Source: Acinetobacter lactucae (GTDB lineage: Bacteria > Pseudomonadota > Gammaproteobacteria > Pseudomonadales > Moraxellaceae). Taken from it: a stretch of 64,000 nt of DNA. Location of the stretch: NCBI RefSeq assembly GCF_001605885.1, contig NZ_LRPE01000012.1, forward strand, positions 122,573-186,572, in the 5' to 3' direction. The position numbers and the translations under genes are program-made. Each line of letters starts with the position of its first letter. Within the stretch, counting starts at the first letter, position 1. Below the pieces are notes generated by a model. The model ran no database searches and had not been told where the DNA came from. It saw only the letters and a list, made by a program, of their open reading frames with translations. Shown in pieces: positions 53,357 through 63,845 of this stretch.

Positions 53357-54883
53357 ATGACAACTCAAACCAAAGAAATCAGCAAAAAATTAAATGCTAA
53401 AGATCGTTACCGCGCATTAACCCGTGATCTGGACTGGGACTTTTCTTATGCTGACCGTAAAGAAGCCTTCCCTTATGAAGATTTTGAAGGCATCAAAATT
53501 ACCGACTGGTCGAAATGGGAAGATCCATTCCGTTTAACTATGGATGCTTACTGGAAATATCAGGCAGAAAAAGAGAAAAAACTTTATGCCATTTTTGATG
53601 CATTTGCTCAAAACAATGGTCAGATGAATGTCAGCAATGAACGTTATTTAAATGCGATCAAACTCTTTTTAACAGCGGTAACCCCACTTGAATATCAGGC
53701 TTATCAAGGCTATGCCAATGTAGGTCGCCAGTTTAGTGGTATTGGTGCACGTATTGCTTCTCAGATGCAGTCGATTGATGAGCTGCGTCATGTACAGACT
53801 CAAATTCATGCCATGAGCCATTACAACAAGTTCTTTGATGGTTTTCAGGACTGGGCGCATATGCATGACCGCGTTTGGTATTTGTCTGTGCCTAAATCAT
53901 TTTTTGAAGATGCCCGTTCTGCTGGCCCTTTCGAATTTTTATTAGCGATTAGTTTTGCTTTTGAATATGTACTTACCAATTTGCTGTTTGTTCCATTCAT
54001 GTCGGGAGCCGCTTATAACGGCGATATGGCAACCGTAACCTTTGGTTTTAGTGCGCAGTCAGATGAAGCGCGCCACATGACACTTGGTCTTGAAATCGTA
54101 AAATTCTTGCTCGAACAGCATGAAGACAATGTTCCGATTGTGCAGGAATGGATTGATAAATGGTTCTGGCGCGGAACTCGTTTGCTTTCAATTGTGGGCA
54201 TGATGATGGATTACATGCTGCCAAACAAAGTGATGTCCTGGAAAGAAGCATGGGAAGTTTATTTTGAACAGGCAGGCGGCGCCCTATTTAAAGACTTAAG
54301 TCGTTATGGCATTCGTATGCCGAAATATAGCGACGTCATTGTGAAAGAAAAAGAGCATGTCTCACATCAGGCATGGTGGATTTTCTATAACTTTGGTCAT
54401 GCTGCTGGTTTCCATACATGGATTCCAACCGACGAAGAAATGGATTGGTTATCTGCTAAATATCCAGACACTTTCGATAAATACTACCGTCCAAAATGGG
54501 AATTGGCTCGCAAAATGGAAGCTGAAGGGAAACGCTTCTACAGCGCAGGTTTGCCACAGCTTTGTCAAGTTTGTCAGATTCCAATGACCTTTACCGAAAT
54601 GGGCGATGATCCGACTCAGTTTAGTTATCGCCATAGCATTTACCAAGGCGAACGCTATCACACCTGCTCAGATGGCTGTCATGACATTTTCGAGCGCGAG
54701 CCTGAGAAATATATACAAGCATGGTTACCTGTAAATCAAATTTTGCAAGGCAACTGTGGTGGCGGTGACTTCGAAACTATGCTCCGTGATTATTACCGTA
54801 TGAATGTGGGCGCCGACAATCTAGATATTGAAGGTTCACCAGACCAACAGCGCTGGAAAAAATGGAAAGGCAACGCAGCTTAA
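53357..54883 (+). CDS. mphN: phenol hydroxylase alpha (diiron) subunit MphN
   Basis: A 508-residue catalytic subunit. The two helical iron-binding repeats are MQSIDELRHVQTQ (E-x-x-H) and SAQSDEARHMTLG, giving the carboxylate-bridged diiron centre that inserts one oxygen atom into phenol to form catechol. The C-terminal part has the C-x2-C ... C-x3-C pairs (LCQVCQIPM, HTCSDGCHDIF) of a YHS-like zinc segment typical of DmpN. Length as in DmpN. Confidence 0.95.
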   Translation: MTTQTKEISKKLNAKDRYRALTRDLDWDFSYADRKEAFPYEDFEGIKITDWSKWEDPFRLTMDAYWKYQAEKEKKLYAIFDAFAQNNGQMNVSNERYLNAIKLFLTAVTPLEYQAYQGYANVGRQFSGIGARIASQMQSIDELRHVQTQIHAMSHYNKFFDGFQDWAHMHDRVWYLSVPKSFFEDARSAGPFEFLLAISFAFEYVLTNLLFVPFMSGAAYNGDMATVTFGFSAQSDEARHMTLGLEIVKFLLEQHEDNVPIVQEWIDKWFWRGTRLLSIVGMMMDYMLPNKVMSWKEAWEVYFEQAGGALFKDLSRYGIRMPKYSDVIVKEKEHVSHQAWWIFYNFGHAAGFHTWIPTDEEMDWLSAKYPDTFDKYYRPKWELARKMEAEGKRFYSAGLPQLCQVCQIPMTFTEMGDDPTQFSYRHSIYQGERYHTCSDGCHDIFEREPEKYIQAWLPVNQILQGNCGGGDFETMLRDYYRMNVGADNLDIEGSPDQQRWKKWKGNAA

Positions 54884-54898
54884 GCACAAGGAATTGTT

Positions 54899-54920
54899 CA
54901 GGCAGTCATCAAGCTGCCTG
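54899..54920 (+). other. intercistronic hairpin between mphN and mphO
   Basis: CAGGCAG and CTGCCTG form a 7-bp stem around TCATCAAG, with no T-run. It may protect or attenuate the transcript inside the operon. Confidence 0.5.
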
Positions 54921-54942
54921 ATCGGAAATAAGGAGATTGAAC

Positions 54943-55305
54943 ATGACTATTCGCGCGATACACAACAACTATCAATTTGAACCACTTGATTTGCAAAAAA
55001 ACTATGGCGATCAATTCGTACTTTACGTGGGTTGGGATCATCACACACTTTTTTGTTCGGCACATGCCGTGCTTGCCTCACCTCAACAAACTTTTGGACA
55101 GTTGATTGAGCAACAAATTACAGGTGGTTTTGCTCAACATCCAGATTTTGCCAAAATTAATTGGTCAAAAGTGCAATACACCTTAGATGGTCAAACAATT
55201 AGCCCAGAAAGTACACAAAGCTTGGCAGAGTTTGGTTTTGGGCATAAGTCATTACTTCGTTTCGTTACGCCAGAGTTAAATGGCTATAACGACAGCTACG
55301 TTTAA
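54943..55305 (+). CDS. mphO: phenol hydroxylase gamma subunit MphO
   Basis: The protein has 120 residues starting MTIRAIHNNYQFEPLDLQKN at the ATG 54943 with AAGGAG upstream; a TTG at 54937 is not needed. DmpO family, the small subunit of the oxygenase core. ALRFV-type C-terminal (KSLLRFVTPELNGYND) is conserved. Follows mphN with a hairpin in the gap. Confidence 0.9.
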   Translation: MTIRAIHNNYQFEPLDLQKNYGDQFVLYVGWDHHTLFCSAHAVLASPQQTFGQLIEQQITGGFAQHPDFAKINWSKVQYTLDGQTISPESTQSLAEFGFGHKSLLRFVTPELNGYNDSYV

Positions 55306-55319
55306 TTCGGAGGTGTGTC

Positions 55320-56381
55320 ATGAGTTATCAAGTCACTATTGAACCGATCGGAACAACCATTGAAGTAGAAGATGACCAGACCATTTTAGATGCCGCTTTA
55401 CGTCAAGGCGTTTGGTTACCGTTTGCCTGTGGTCATGGCACTTGCGGTACATGCAAGGTTCAAGTCACCGACGGTTTTTATGATGTGGGTGAAGCTTCGC
55501 CATTTGCGCTCATGGATATTGAACGCGATGAAAACAAGGTGCTTGCCTGCTGCTGCAAACCACAATCCGACATGGTTATTGAAGCCGATGTCGATGAAGA
55601 CCCAGATTTCTTAGGTCATTTGGTTCAAGACTATCAAGCGACCGTTATTGAAATAAAAGACCTGTCGCCAACTATTAAAGGTGTTCGGCTACAGCTAGAT
55701 CGTCCAATCGAGTTTCAAGCGGGTCAATATATTAATGTCCAGTTCCCAAACATTGAAGGAACTCGTGCATTTTCAATTGCCAATTCGCCAAGTGAAGTCG
55801 GCATTGTTGAGCTGCATATTCGTAAAGTTGAAGGTGGTGCAGCGACGACATATGTACATGAACAACTTGCCACAGGTGATCAACTTGATATTTCAGGCCC
55901 TTACGGTCAATTTTTTGTACGAAAATCAGATGATCAAAATGCCATCTTCATTGCTGGTGGCTCAGGTCTTTCAAGTCCACAATCGATGATTTTAGATTTA
56001 CTTGAGTCTGGAGATAGTCGCACGATTTACCTCTTTCAGGGAGCTCGAGACTTGGCAGAACTATATAACCGAGAATTGTTTGAACAACTTGTAAAAGACT
56101 ATTCGAACTTCCGTTATATACCTGCTCTTAATACCCCAAAAGCAGAAGATCAATGGACTGGATTTACCGGATTTGTGCACGAGGCTGTTGCCGATTACTT
56201 TGAAAATCGATGTGGTGGACACAAAGCGTATCTGTGCGGCCCACCGATCATGATTGACTCTGCAATTTCAACACTCATGCAAAGTCGTCTATTCGAACGA
56301 GATATTCATACTGAACGTTTCTTAAGTGCAGCCGATGGCGCTGCTGGACAATCGCGTTCGGCTTTGTTTAAGCACATCTAA
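55320..56381 (+). CDS. mphP: phenol hydroxylase reductase MphP
   Basis: A 353-residue electron-transfer protein. It has an N-terminal plant-type [2Fe-2S] domain (CGHGTCGTC with the last Cys in KVLACCCK), an FAD domain (RAFSIANSP) and an NAD domain (IFIAGGSGLSSPQS, YLCGPPIMID). It passes electrons from NADH to MphN. Last gene of the hydroxylase operon; an inverted repeat (56414-56452, ATGAGCTTT with AAAGCTCAT) without T-run lies behind it. Confidence 0.95.
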   Translation: MSYQVTIEPIGTTIEVEDDQTILDAALRQGVWLPFACGHGTCGTCKVQVTDGFYDVGEASPFALMDIERDENKVLACCCKPQSDMVIEADVDEDPDFLGHLVQDYQATVIEIKDLSPTIKGVRLQLDRPIEFQAGQYINVQFPNIEGTRAFSIANSPSEVGIVELHIRKVEGGAATTYVHEQLATGDQLDISGPYGQFFVRKSDDQNAIFIAGGSGLSSPQSMILDLLESGDSRTIYLFQGARDLAELYNRELFEQLVKDYSNFRYIPALNTPKAEDQWTGFTGFVHEAVADYFENRCGGHKAYLCGPPIMIDSAISTLMQSRLFERDIHTERFLSAADGAAGQSRSALFKHI

Positions 56382-56560
56382 AGACAAACCTTCAAACAAA
56401 CTGCTTTATCTACATGAGCTTTGTATTTGTGATTTACAAAAGTAAAGCTCATAGGAGTTCTGTATCCCAAATTTTTAGCTTAATCAGACTCAAATTTTAA
56501 AAACCGTTAAGGAATAACGTTTTTTAGTGACAAGCGAAACAACACAGAATAGGACATTCT

Positions 56561-57442
56561 ATGAATAACAAAATTTCTTCAATCATATGTGGTGTAATCA
56601 GCGCCCTTTACTTTCCGTCTGCATTTGCAACAGAAAATGGCTCTGACTCTTTTGCATTAGGTGCTGAAGGTATGATGGCGGGTGCTCTACCACCTGCTGG
56701 CATCTACTTACTCAGTTATTATCAAAATTATCACGCATCAGGGTTTCAAAATGGTCCCGATCAGTTCCATGTTGATGTCAACGCCGTGGTTCCGCGGTTG
56801 GTCTGGATGACCGATCAAAAAATTATGGATGGACAGCTCGGGTTTTATGCAGCTCAGCCATTGGTGGATCTAAGGCTCAAAGTGAATGGAATGGCTGACT
56901 CAAATCAAGGACTTGGAGACCTAATTTTGGGTGGTATGCTTGGCTGGCATCAAGGAAATCATCACTGGATTGCGGCCTTGGAAACCGTGCTCGGGACTGG
57001 TGACTACTATACTCCAAGTGCAACACATCCAGTTGAAGCCAATCTCGGGAAAAACTATCACACCATTCGACCGATTATTGCCTATAGTTATGCCAACGCG
57101 GCAGGTTTAGATCTTTCTACTAAACTGTCTTATAGCTGGAATACCCGCAACGACGCAACCGACTACCAGTCTGGACAATACATTGCGGGTGACTATAGCT
57201 TGGGTTTTCGCATTAATCCAAAACTCAAAGTTGCAGTTGAAGGCTATGCCTTTAAACAAACCACAGATGACAAAGTAAACGGAAGTGATATTGGGTTTAA
57301 AGGACAGGCTTTTGCAATTGGTCCAGGCATTCAATATGCTGATAAAAACTGGTCTATTGAAGCCAAATTTCTAAAAGAAACCGAAGTCGAATATCGCCCC
57401 GAAGGCCACACCAGCTGGCTAAAACTGATTTGGGCTTTCTAA
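56561..57442 (+). CDS. mphX: MphX-like protein, phenol-degradation-associated, exported
   Basis: A 293-residue protein with a signal peptide (SALYFPSAFATENGSD, cleavage near residue 23) and a beta-rich mature part of the phenol-MetA degradation family (GLGDLILGGMLGWHQGNHHW, AAGLDLSTKLSYSWN, IGPGIQYADKNWSIEAKFLK), consistent with an outer-membrane barrel. Its size and place after mphP match MphX of strain PHEA-2, described as a repressor of phenol hydroxylase expression. The apparent secretion signal sits uneasily with a direct DNA-level role. Confidence 0.7.
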   Translation: MNNKISSIICGVISALYFPSAFATENGSDSFALGAEGMMAGALPPAGIYLLSYYQNYHASGFQNGPDQFHVDVNAVVPRLVWMTDQKIMDGQLGFYAAQPLVDLRLKVNGMADSNQGLGDLILGGMLGWHQGNHHWIAALETVLGTGDYYTPSATHPVEANLGKNYHTIRPIIAYSYANAAGLDLSTKLSYSWNTRNDATDYQSGQYIAGDYSLGFRINPKLKVAVEGYAFKQTTDDKVNGSDIGFKGQAFAIGPGIQYADKNWSIEAKFLKETEVEYRPEGHTSWLKLIWAF

Positions 57443-57452
57443 AACACACCAA

Positions 57453-57479
57453 CGCATAGCTTCAACCACTGAGGCTATG
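57453..57479 (+). terminator. weak terminator between mphX and benM
   Basis: GCATAGCTTC and GAGGCTATGC pair around AACCACT, followed by CCTGCTTTATTT; the T-run is short. Confidence 0.5.
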
Positions 57480-57490
57480 CCCTGCTTTAT

Positions 57491-58450
57491 TTAAAAATCA
57501 ATACCGTTTGAATCATCGATCGGGTTCTGATCGAGTGTAAAGACAGTACGTTGATAAGGTATCCCTTCTAAATCGTAAACCTGATAAATACAATCAAACA
57601 AAAGCTGTAAGTCTTCACTTCGATCCATTGCACGTGCCGTAATGAAAATTGGGCTGACTGCGCCGTTGTCTAAAATCGGAATGTAGTTTAAATGAGGAAA
57701 ACGGATGGTGTCGGCACTTGCTGGAATAATACAAATCCCTTCTCCCGCTGCGACTAGACCCAAAGCCAATTGAATTTCCCGTATTTCATGCAAGTTTTTC
57801 GGAACCAAACTATGCTCGGCAAAGATGTTCAAAAGCTGGGTGGAAAAGTTGGGTTTAGGCGATGTGGGATACATAAACATCTTTTCATCAATCAAGTCAG
57901 CTAGATATACCCCTTCTGTACGCTGAGCTATGGGATGGCTTGTATGTGCAGCAACCACCAAACGTTCTTTACGTAGCAGAATACGTCTAACAGCAGGGTC
58001 ACTAATTCTTAAACGTCCAAATCCAACATCAATACGTCCTTCTTTTAATGCCTGTAACTGTTCAGTTGTACTTAACTCCATCAGTTGAATATTCAGATGA
58101 GGTTGCTGTTGACGAAATAAATAAATAATTCGTGGCAGTAAACCGTAGAGTAAAGACCCGACAAAACCAATGGTCATACTTCTTTCGATCAGACCAATAC
58201 GTTTGGTCATACTTTTTATTTCTTCAGCATTCGACAAAAGTTTAACAGCGTGCTGATAAAAGAAATGTCCAGCTGGGGTTGTCTGTAAAGGACGGCTCCC
58301 TCGCTCAAACAGTTGAATTCCAAGCTCGCTTTCCAGATTTTGAATCTGTCGACTCAAAGGTGGTTGAGCAATAAATAGTTTTTCGGCCGCCTTCGTAAAG
58401 CTCTGTTCTTCAACAACAGCCACAAAATACCGTAAATGTCTTAGTTCCAT
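57491..58450 (-). CDS. benM: LysR-type regulator BenM
   Basis: A 319-residue LTTR almost colinear with BenM of Acinetobacter: MELRHLRYFVAVVEEQSFTK, the helix-turn-helix with IAQPPLSRQIQNLE, the ligand domain GFVGSLLYGLLPRIIYLFRQ and REIQLALGLVAAGEGICIIP. It is about 15 residues longer than BenM of ADP1 at the C-terminus. BenM responds to benzoate and cis,cis-muconate and activates benABCDE. It is divergent from benA, with two matching sites in the gap. CatM is a close paralogue, but gene position decides for BenM. Confidence 0.95.
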   Translation of the reverse strand: MELRHLRYFVAVVEEQSFTKAAEKLFIAQPPLSRQIQNLESELGIQLFERGSRPLQTTPAGHFFYQHAVKLLSNAEEIKSMTKRIGLIERSMTIGFVGSLLYGLLPRIIYLFRQQQPHLNIQLMELSTTEQLQALKEGRIDVGFGRLRISDPAVRRILLRKERLVVAAHTSHPIAQRTEGVYLADLIDEKMFMYPTSPKPNFSTQLLNIFAEHSLVPKNLHEIREIQLALGLVAAGEGICIIPASADTIRFPHLNYIPILDNGAVSPIFITARAMDRSEDLQLLFDCIYQVYDLEGIPYQRTVFTLDQNPIDDSNGIDF

Positions 58451-58459
58451 CAGGCTTCC

Positions 58460-58526
58460 ATACCTTTAAGATATAAAAAAATGCAAATTCAGTCTTAGAC
58501 ACAGTTTAACCATTCTTTTAAGGTAT
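58460..58526. promoter_or_regulatory. BenM binding sites at the benA promoter
   Basis: The two boxes are ATAC-CTTTAAG-ATAT (58460-58474) and ATTC-TTTTAAG-GTAT (58512-58526). They fit the ATAC-N7-GTAT family consensus, each with one changed half-site, and the second has the ATTC-N7-GTAT form I recall for ADP1 site 3, next to the benA promoter. Confidence 0.75.
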
Positions 58527-58729
58527 ATACAAGCAACAAACCGATGAAGTGTTGAATTGCTTTGTGAAAAAGCCTTCTTGCCAACCTTTCAGTGATTCAT
58601 CTTCATCAATTCCCGGTTAAACACCCAGCGCACTCAGGCGCTTCATTGACAATATTAGGATATCAAGACCTTAAGAGAGTAGCTAAGGCCTTGGTGACTT
58701 CCACACTTTTGGAAAGTCGGAGAACGGAC

Positions 58730-60112
58730 ATGCCACGTATTCCTGTAATCAATACTAGCCATCTTGACCGTATTGATGAATTACTTGTCGATAACATCGA
58801 TACAGGTGAATTTAAACTTCATCGCTCAGTGTTTACTGACGAAGCCCTATTCGACCTCGAAATGAAATACATCTTCGAAGGTAATTGGGTTTACTTAGCA
58901 CACGAAAGCCAAATTCCGAACAATAATGACTACTACACCACTCACATTGGTCGTCAGCCGGTCATTATTGCCCGCAACCGTAACGGCGAACTTAATGCCA
59001 TGATTAATGCGTGTTCACACCGCGGAGCACAACTTTGCCGTTACAAACGTGGTAATAAAGCGACTTATACCTGTCCTTTTCACGGTTGGACTTTTAATAA
59101 CTCGGGTAAATTACTCAAGGTTAAAGATCCAAGTGAAGCTGGTTACTCTGACTGTTTTAACAAAGAAGGCTCACACGACCTTAAAAAAGTGGCTCGTTTT
59201 GAGAGCTACAAAGGCTTCTTATTTGGTAGCTTAAATCCCGATGTTCCTTCACTAGAAGAGTTCTTGGGTGAAACCACCAAAATCATCGACATGATTGTTG
59301 ACCAATCTGAACATGGTTTAGAAGTGTTACGTGGTTCATCTACCTATACCTACGAAGGCAACTGGAAACTCACCGCTGAAAATGGTGCCGATGGTTATCA
59401 CGTTTCTGCTGTTCACTGGAACTATGCAGCAACAACCCAGCACCGTAAAGAAACTCAAGCTGCCGATAATATCCGTGCGATGAGTGCAGGTTCTTGGGGT
59501 AAACAAGGCGGTGGCTCATATGGCTTTGAAAATGGTCACATGTTGCTTTGGACACAATGGGCAAACCCAGAAGACCGTCCAAACTTCCCGAAAGCAGACG
59601 AGTACACCGAAAAATACGGTGAAGCGATGTCGAAATGGATGATTGAGCGTTCACGTAACTTGTGTCTCTATCCAAACGTTTATTTGATGGATCAGTTTGG
59701 TTCGCAAATTCGTGTACTTCGCCCACTTTCGGTCAATAGGACCGAAGTCACTATTTACTGTATCGCGCCTAAAGGTGAAGCGCCTGAAGCTCGTGCACGT
59801 CGTATCCGTCAATATGAAGATTTCTTTAATGCTTCAGGAATGGCAACACCAGACGATTTAGAAGAATTCCGTGCTTGTCAGGCAGGCTACGCAGGTATTG
59901 CACTTGAATGGAATGACATGTGCCGTGGTTCAAAACACTGGATTTATGGACCAGACGATGCAGCAAACGAAATTGGTTTAAAACCAATGTTAAGTGGGAT
60001 TAAAACTGAAGATGAGGGTCTTTATCTTGCCCAACATCAATATTGGTTGCAAACCATGAAACACGCGATTGCATCAGAGAAAGAAATTGCTGATCAGGGA
60101 GAAACAGCATGA
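58730..60112 (+). CDS. benA: benzoate 1,2-dioxygenase alpha subunit
   Basis: The protein has 460 residues starting [20 protein letters not shown] at the ATG 58730 with GGAG upstream. The long frame from 58592 adds 46 residues without family match. Rieske site: CSHRGAQL and CPFHGWTF. Mononuclear iron motif: [14 protein letters not shown] with the bridging Asp. With BenB it makes benzoate cis-diol, using electrons from BenC. Confidence 0.97.
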   Translation: MPRIPVINTSHLDRIDELLVDNIDTGEFKLHRSVFTDEALFDLEMKYIFEGNWVYLAHESQIPNNNDYYTTHIGRQPVIIARNRNGELNAMINACSHRGAQLCRYKRGNKATYTCPFHGWTFNNSGKLLKVKDPSEAGYSDCFNKEGSHDLKKVARFESYKGFLFGSLNPDVPSLEEFLGETTKIIDMIVDQSEHGLEVLRGSSTYTYEGNWKLTAENGADGYHVSAVHWNYAATTQHRKETQAADNIRAMSAGSWGKQGGGSYGFENGHMLLWTQWANPEDRPNFPKADEYTEKYGEAMSKWMIERSRNLCLYPNVYLMDQFGSQIRVLRPLSVNRTEVTIYCIAPKGEAPEARARRIRQYEDFFNASGMATPDDLEEFRACQAGYAGIALEWNDMCRGSKHWIYGPDDAANEIGLKPMLSGIKTEDEGLYLAQHQYWLQTMKHAIASEKEIADQGETA

Positions 60113-60609
60113 GTGCTCAAGACAAAGCAACTTTAGAAAATATTGCTCAGTTTCTCTATCGTGAAGCTCGCTTTTTAGATGATGAACAATGGGATGACTG
60201 GATTGAATGCTATGCACCGGAAGCATCTTTCTGGATGCCAGCTTGGGATGATGACGACAAATTAACTGAAGATCCGCAATCTGAAATTTCACTTATTTAT
60301 TACCCAGACCGTCAAGGTTTAGAAGATCGCGTGTTCCGTATTAAAACCGAGCGCTCATCTGCAACCATGCCGGACACACGCACAAGCCACAATATTGCCA
60401 ACGTTGAAGTCGTAGAGCGTGATGGCGACAAAATCACTGTTCGCTTTAACTGGAATACTTTGAGTTTCCGTTACAAGACAAATTACAGCTATTTCGGTAT
60501 GTCACGTTATGTGATCGATTTTTCAGGTGATCAACCAAAAATCTTGAGCAAGTATGTTGTTTTGAAAAATGACTACATTAACCAAGTAATTGATATCTAT
60601 CACCTTTAA
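60109..60609 (+). CDS. benB: benzoate 1,2-dioxygenase beta subunit
   Basis: A 166-residue small subunit of the aromatic-ring dioxygenase, with the cone-shaped NTF2-like fold. [30 protein letters not shown] and [20 protein letters not shown] match the family. It overlaps the benA stop by 4 bases, so it is translationally coupled. It holds BenA in the alpha3-beta3 complex. Confidence 0.96.
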   Translation: MSAQDKATLENIAQFLYREARFLDDEQWDDWIECYAPEASFWMPAWDDDDKLTEDPQSEISLIYYPDRQGLEDRVFRIKTERSSATMPDTRTSHNIANVEVVERDGDKITVRFNWNTLSFRYKTNYSYFGMSRYVIDFSGDQPKILSKYVVLKNDYINQVIDIYHL

Positions 60610-60617
60610 GACATACC

Positions 60618-60647
60618 CCCTCAGCTAAACGGATGGTTGGCTGAGGG
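60618..60647 (+). other. intercistronic hairpin between benB and benC
   Basis: CCCTCAGC and GCTGAGGG form an 8-bp stem with a 14-base loop and no T-run. It lies in the 71-base gap, so it could stabilise or trim the operon transcript. Confidence 0.55.
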
Positions 60648-60650
60648 TAA

Positions 60651-61697
<1,047 letters not shown>

Positions 61698-61715
61698 CAG
61701 GTGGAGAACTTATCT

Positions 61716-62501
61716 ATGTCAAACCGTCAAAGATTTACCGATAAAGTTGTGATTGTCACTGGTAGTGCCCAAGGTATTGGTCGTGGCGTGGCACTACAAG
61801 TCGCAGCTGAAGGCGGCCAAGTCATCATGGCTGACCGCTCTGAATATGTTGAAGACGTTCTCAAAGAGATTCAGAGTACAAGTGGCGATGCTGTCACGAT
61901 TAATGTTGACCTTGAAACCTATGCAGGTGCACAAGCGGTAGTTGCAAAAGCCATTGAACACTATGGTCGGGTAGATATCCTCATTAATAATGTGGGTGGC
62001 GCGATCTGGATGAAACCTTTTGAAGAGTTTTCCGAAGAAGAGATCATTAAAGAAGTAAATCGCTCGTTGTTTCCAACGTTATGGTGCTGCCGCGCTGTGT
62101 TGCCTGCCATGATTAAGCAACAATCGGGGGTTATTGTAAATGTATCTTCAATTGCAACCCGTGGTATTAATCGTATTCCCTATTCTGCATCTAAGGGCGG
62201 TGTAAATGCCCTAACAGCATCGCTTGCTTTTGAACATGCCAAAGACGGGATCCGAGTCAATGCCGTTGCAACGGGAGGAACAGAAGCACCACCTCGTAAA
62301 GTGCCACGTAACGCCAATCCGTTAAGTCAAAATGAAAAAGACTGGATGCAGCAAGTGGTTGATCAAACCATAGATCGAACATTTATGGGCCGTTATGGCA
62401 CAATTCAAGAACAAGTGAATGCAATTTTATTTCTTGCATCAGATGAAGCATCGTATATGACTGGATCGGTTATTTCGGTCGGAGGTGGAGATCAGGGTTA
62501 A
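61716..62501 (+). CDS. benD: benzoate cis-diol dehydrogenase
   Basis: The protein has 261 residues starting MSNRQRFTDKVVIVTG at the ATG 61716; a GTG at 61701 is only 4 bases from the benC stop and overlaps the ribosome binding site. Short-chain dehydrogenase with GSAQGIGRG for NAD binding, NNVGGAIW, Ser in NVSSIATRG and Y-x3-K in YSASKGG. It oxidises and decarboxylates the cis-diol to catechol. Length equals the ADP1 protein. Confidence 0.96.
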   Translation: MSNRQRFTDKVVIVTGSAQGIGRGVALQVAAEGGQVIMADRSEYVEDVLKEIQSTSGDAVTINVDLETYAGAQAVVAKAIEHYGRVDILINNVGGAIWMKPFEEFSEEEIIKEVNRSLFPTLWCCRAVLPAMIKQQSGVIVNVSSIATRGINRIPYSASKGGVNALTASLAFEHAKDGIRVNAVATGGTEAPPRKVPRNANPLSQNEKDWMQQVVDQTIDRTFMGRYGTIQEQVNAILFLASDEASYMTGSVISVGGGDQG

Positions 62502-62559
62502 CCCTGATCTTTTTACATGATTGGGTAAATAAAATGATTTGCATGGAGGCAATCAAAGA

Positions 62560-63753
62560 ATGACAACCCTGTTAAAGATATTAAAAAATGACTGGTCTAT
62601 ATCAGCAACAGTTGCTGGCTTTCTTGCAGTTTTAATTTCTTACTCAGGCCCACTGATTATTTTTTTCCAAGCAGCTCAGCGTGCCCATGTGTCCACCGAT
62701 ATGATGGTGTCATGGATTTGGGGAATTTCAATTGGTGCCGCCGTTTCAGGTATTTATCTTTCAATTGAATATAAAACGCCTGTCATAACCGCGTGGTCTG
62801 CACCCGGTACGGCCCTGTTAGTTACCCTGTTTCCAAACGTCTCACTGAATGAAGCAGTAGCTGCCTATATTACTTCTGCCATCGTTATTTTTTTAATTGG
62901 CGTTACAGGTTACTTCGACAAATTACTCAAGTGGATTCCGCAAGATGTCGCTGCCGGCATGATGGCTGGTATTCTTTTTCAATTTGGTATTGGTCTTTTT
63001 ACCGCATCTGATAGCATGCCCTTTATTGTCTTTAGCATGCTCATTGTCTTTTTAATTGCCAAGCGTTTAATGCCACGCTACACCATGATTTGGGTGTTGG
63101 CTGCCGGTGTTTTATTAAGCCTCATGTTAGGCAAAATGAATCCGGTTGATGTGAGCTTTAGTTTAGCGATCCCGCAGTGGATTAGCCCAGAATGGACATG
63201 GAACTCAACACTCAACCTCGCTGTTCCTCTCATTTTAGTCAGTCTAACCGGTCAATTTTTACCGGGCATGGCAATTATGAAACTCAGTGGTTACGACACC
63301 CCAGCCAAACCGATTATTACTGTTACCAGTATTGCCTCTTTAGCTGTTGCCTGTGTCGGCGGAATTACCATTGTGCTGGCCTCAATTACCGCTGCTTTAT
63401 GTATGGGTAAAGATGCACATGAACTTAAAGAAAAACGCTATATCGCAGGAATCGCCAATGGAATTTTTTATATATTAGGAGGCTTATTTGCTGGCAGTAT
63501 TGTCATGCTCTTTAGCTTACTTCCTAAAGAGTTGGTTGCAGCACTGGCTGGTTTAGCTTTGTTAGGTGCCATTGCCACCAATATTTCTGTTGCCATGAAA
63601 AATGACAGTCAACGTGATGCTGCGCTTATTACTTTTTTAGCCACGGCATCAGGCATGCATTTTCTTGGATTAAGCTCAGTTTTTTGGGGTATTTGTATTG
63701 GTGTAATCGCTCATTTCATTCTCACACCACGCTCAACTCCAGCCACAAATTAA
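62560..63753 (+). CDS. benE: benzoate/proton symporter BenE
   Basis: A 397-residue permease with about eleven membrane helices, starting at the ATG 62560 with GGAGG 11 bases upstream; the TTG at 62539 is rejected. The BenE family features are SYSGPLIIFFQAAQRAHVST, TPVITAWSAPGTALL and the PQDVAAGMMAGILFQFGIG block. It imports benzoate. It closes the operon. Confidence 0.95.
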   Translation: MTTLLKILKNDWSISATVAGFLAVLISYSGPLIIFFQAAQRAHVSTDMMVSWIWGISIGAAVSGIYLSIEYKTPVITAWSAPGTALLVTLFPNVSLNEAVAAYITSAIVIFLIGVTGYFDKLLKWIPQDVAAGMMAGILFQFGIGLFTASDSMPFIVFSMLIVFLIAKRLMPRYTMIWVLAAGVLLSLMLGKMNPVDVSFSLAIPQWISPEWTWNSTLNLAVPLILVSLTGQFLPGMAIMKLSGYDTPAKPIITVTSIASLAVACVGGITIVLASITAALCMGKDAHELKEKRYIAGIANGIFYILGGLFAGSIVMLFSLLPKELVAALAGLALLGAIATNISVAMKNDSQRDAALITFLATASGMHFLGLSSVFWGICIGVIAHFILTPRSTPATN

Positions 63754-63789
63754 TTTTTTATCTAAGCGCCCACCACTAAAATAAAGCCT

Positions 63790-63845
63790 CAATCGCCAAA
63801 TCAGGAGGCAAATAATTTGCTAATTCTGACTTGGTGATTTTTTAT
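63790..63845 (+). terminator. terminator of the ben operon
   Basis: A long imperfect stem, CAATCGCCAAATCA with TGACTTGGTGATT (G-T pairs) and an inner CAAAT-AATTTG pairing, is followed by TTTTTATT. Beyond it to the window end (63846-64000) I see no gene. Confidence 0.75.

Noticed and set aside
58592..58729. 46-codon N-terminal extension of benA
   Set aside because: Starts before a good ribosome binding site and the extra residues have no match to the dioxygenase family.
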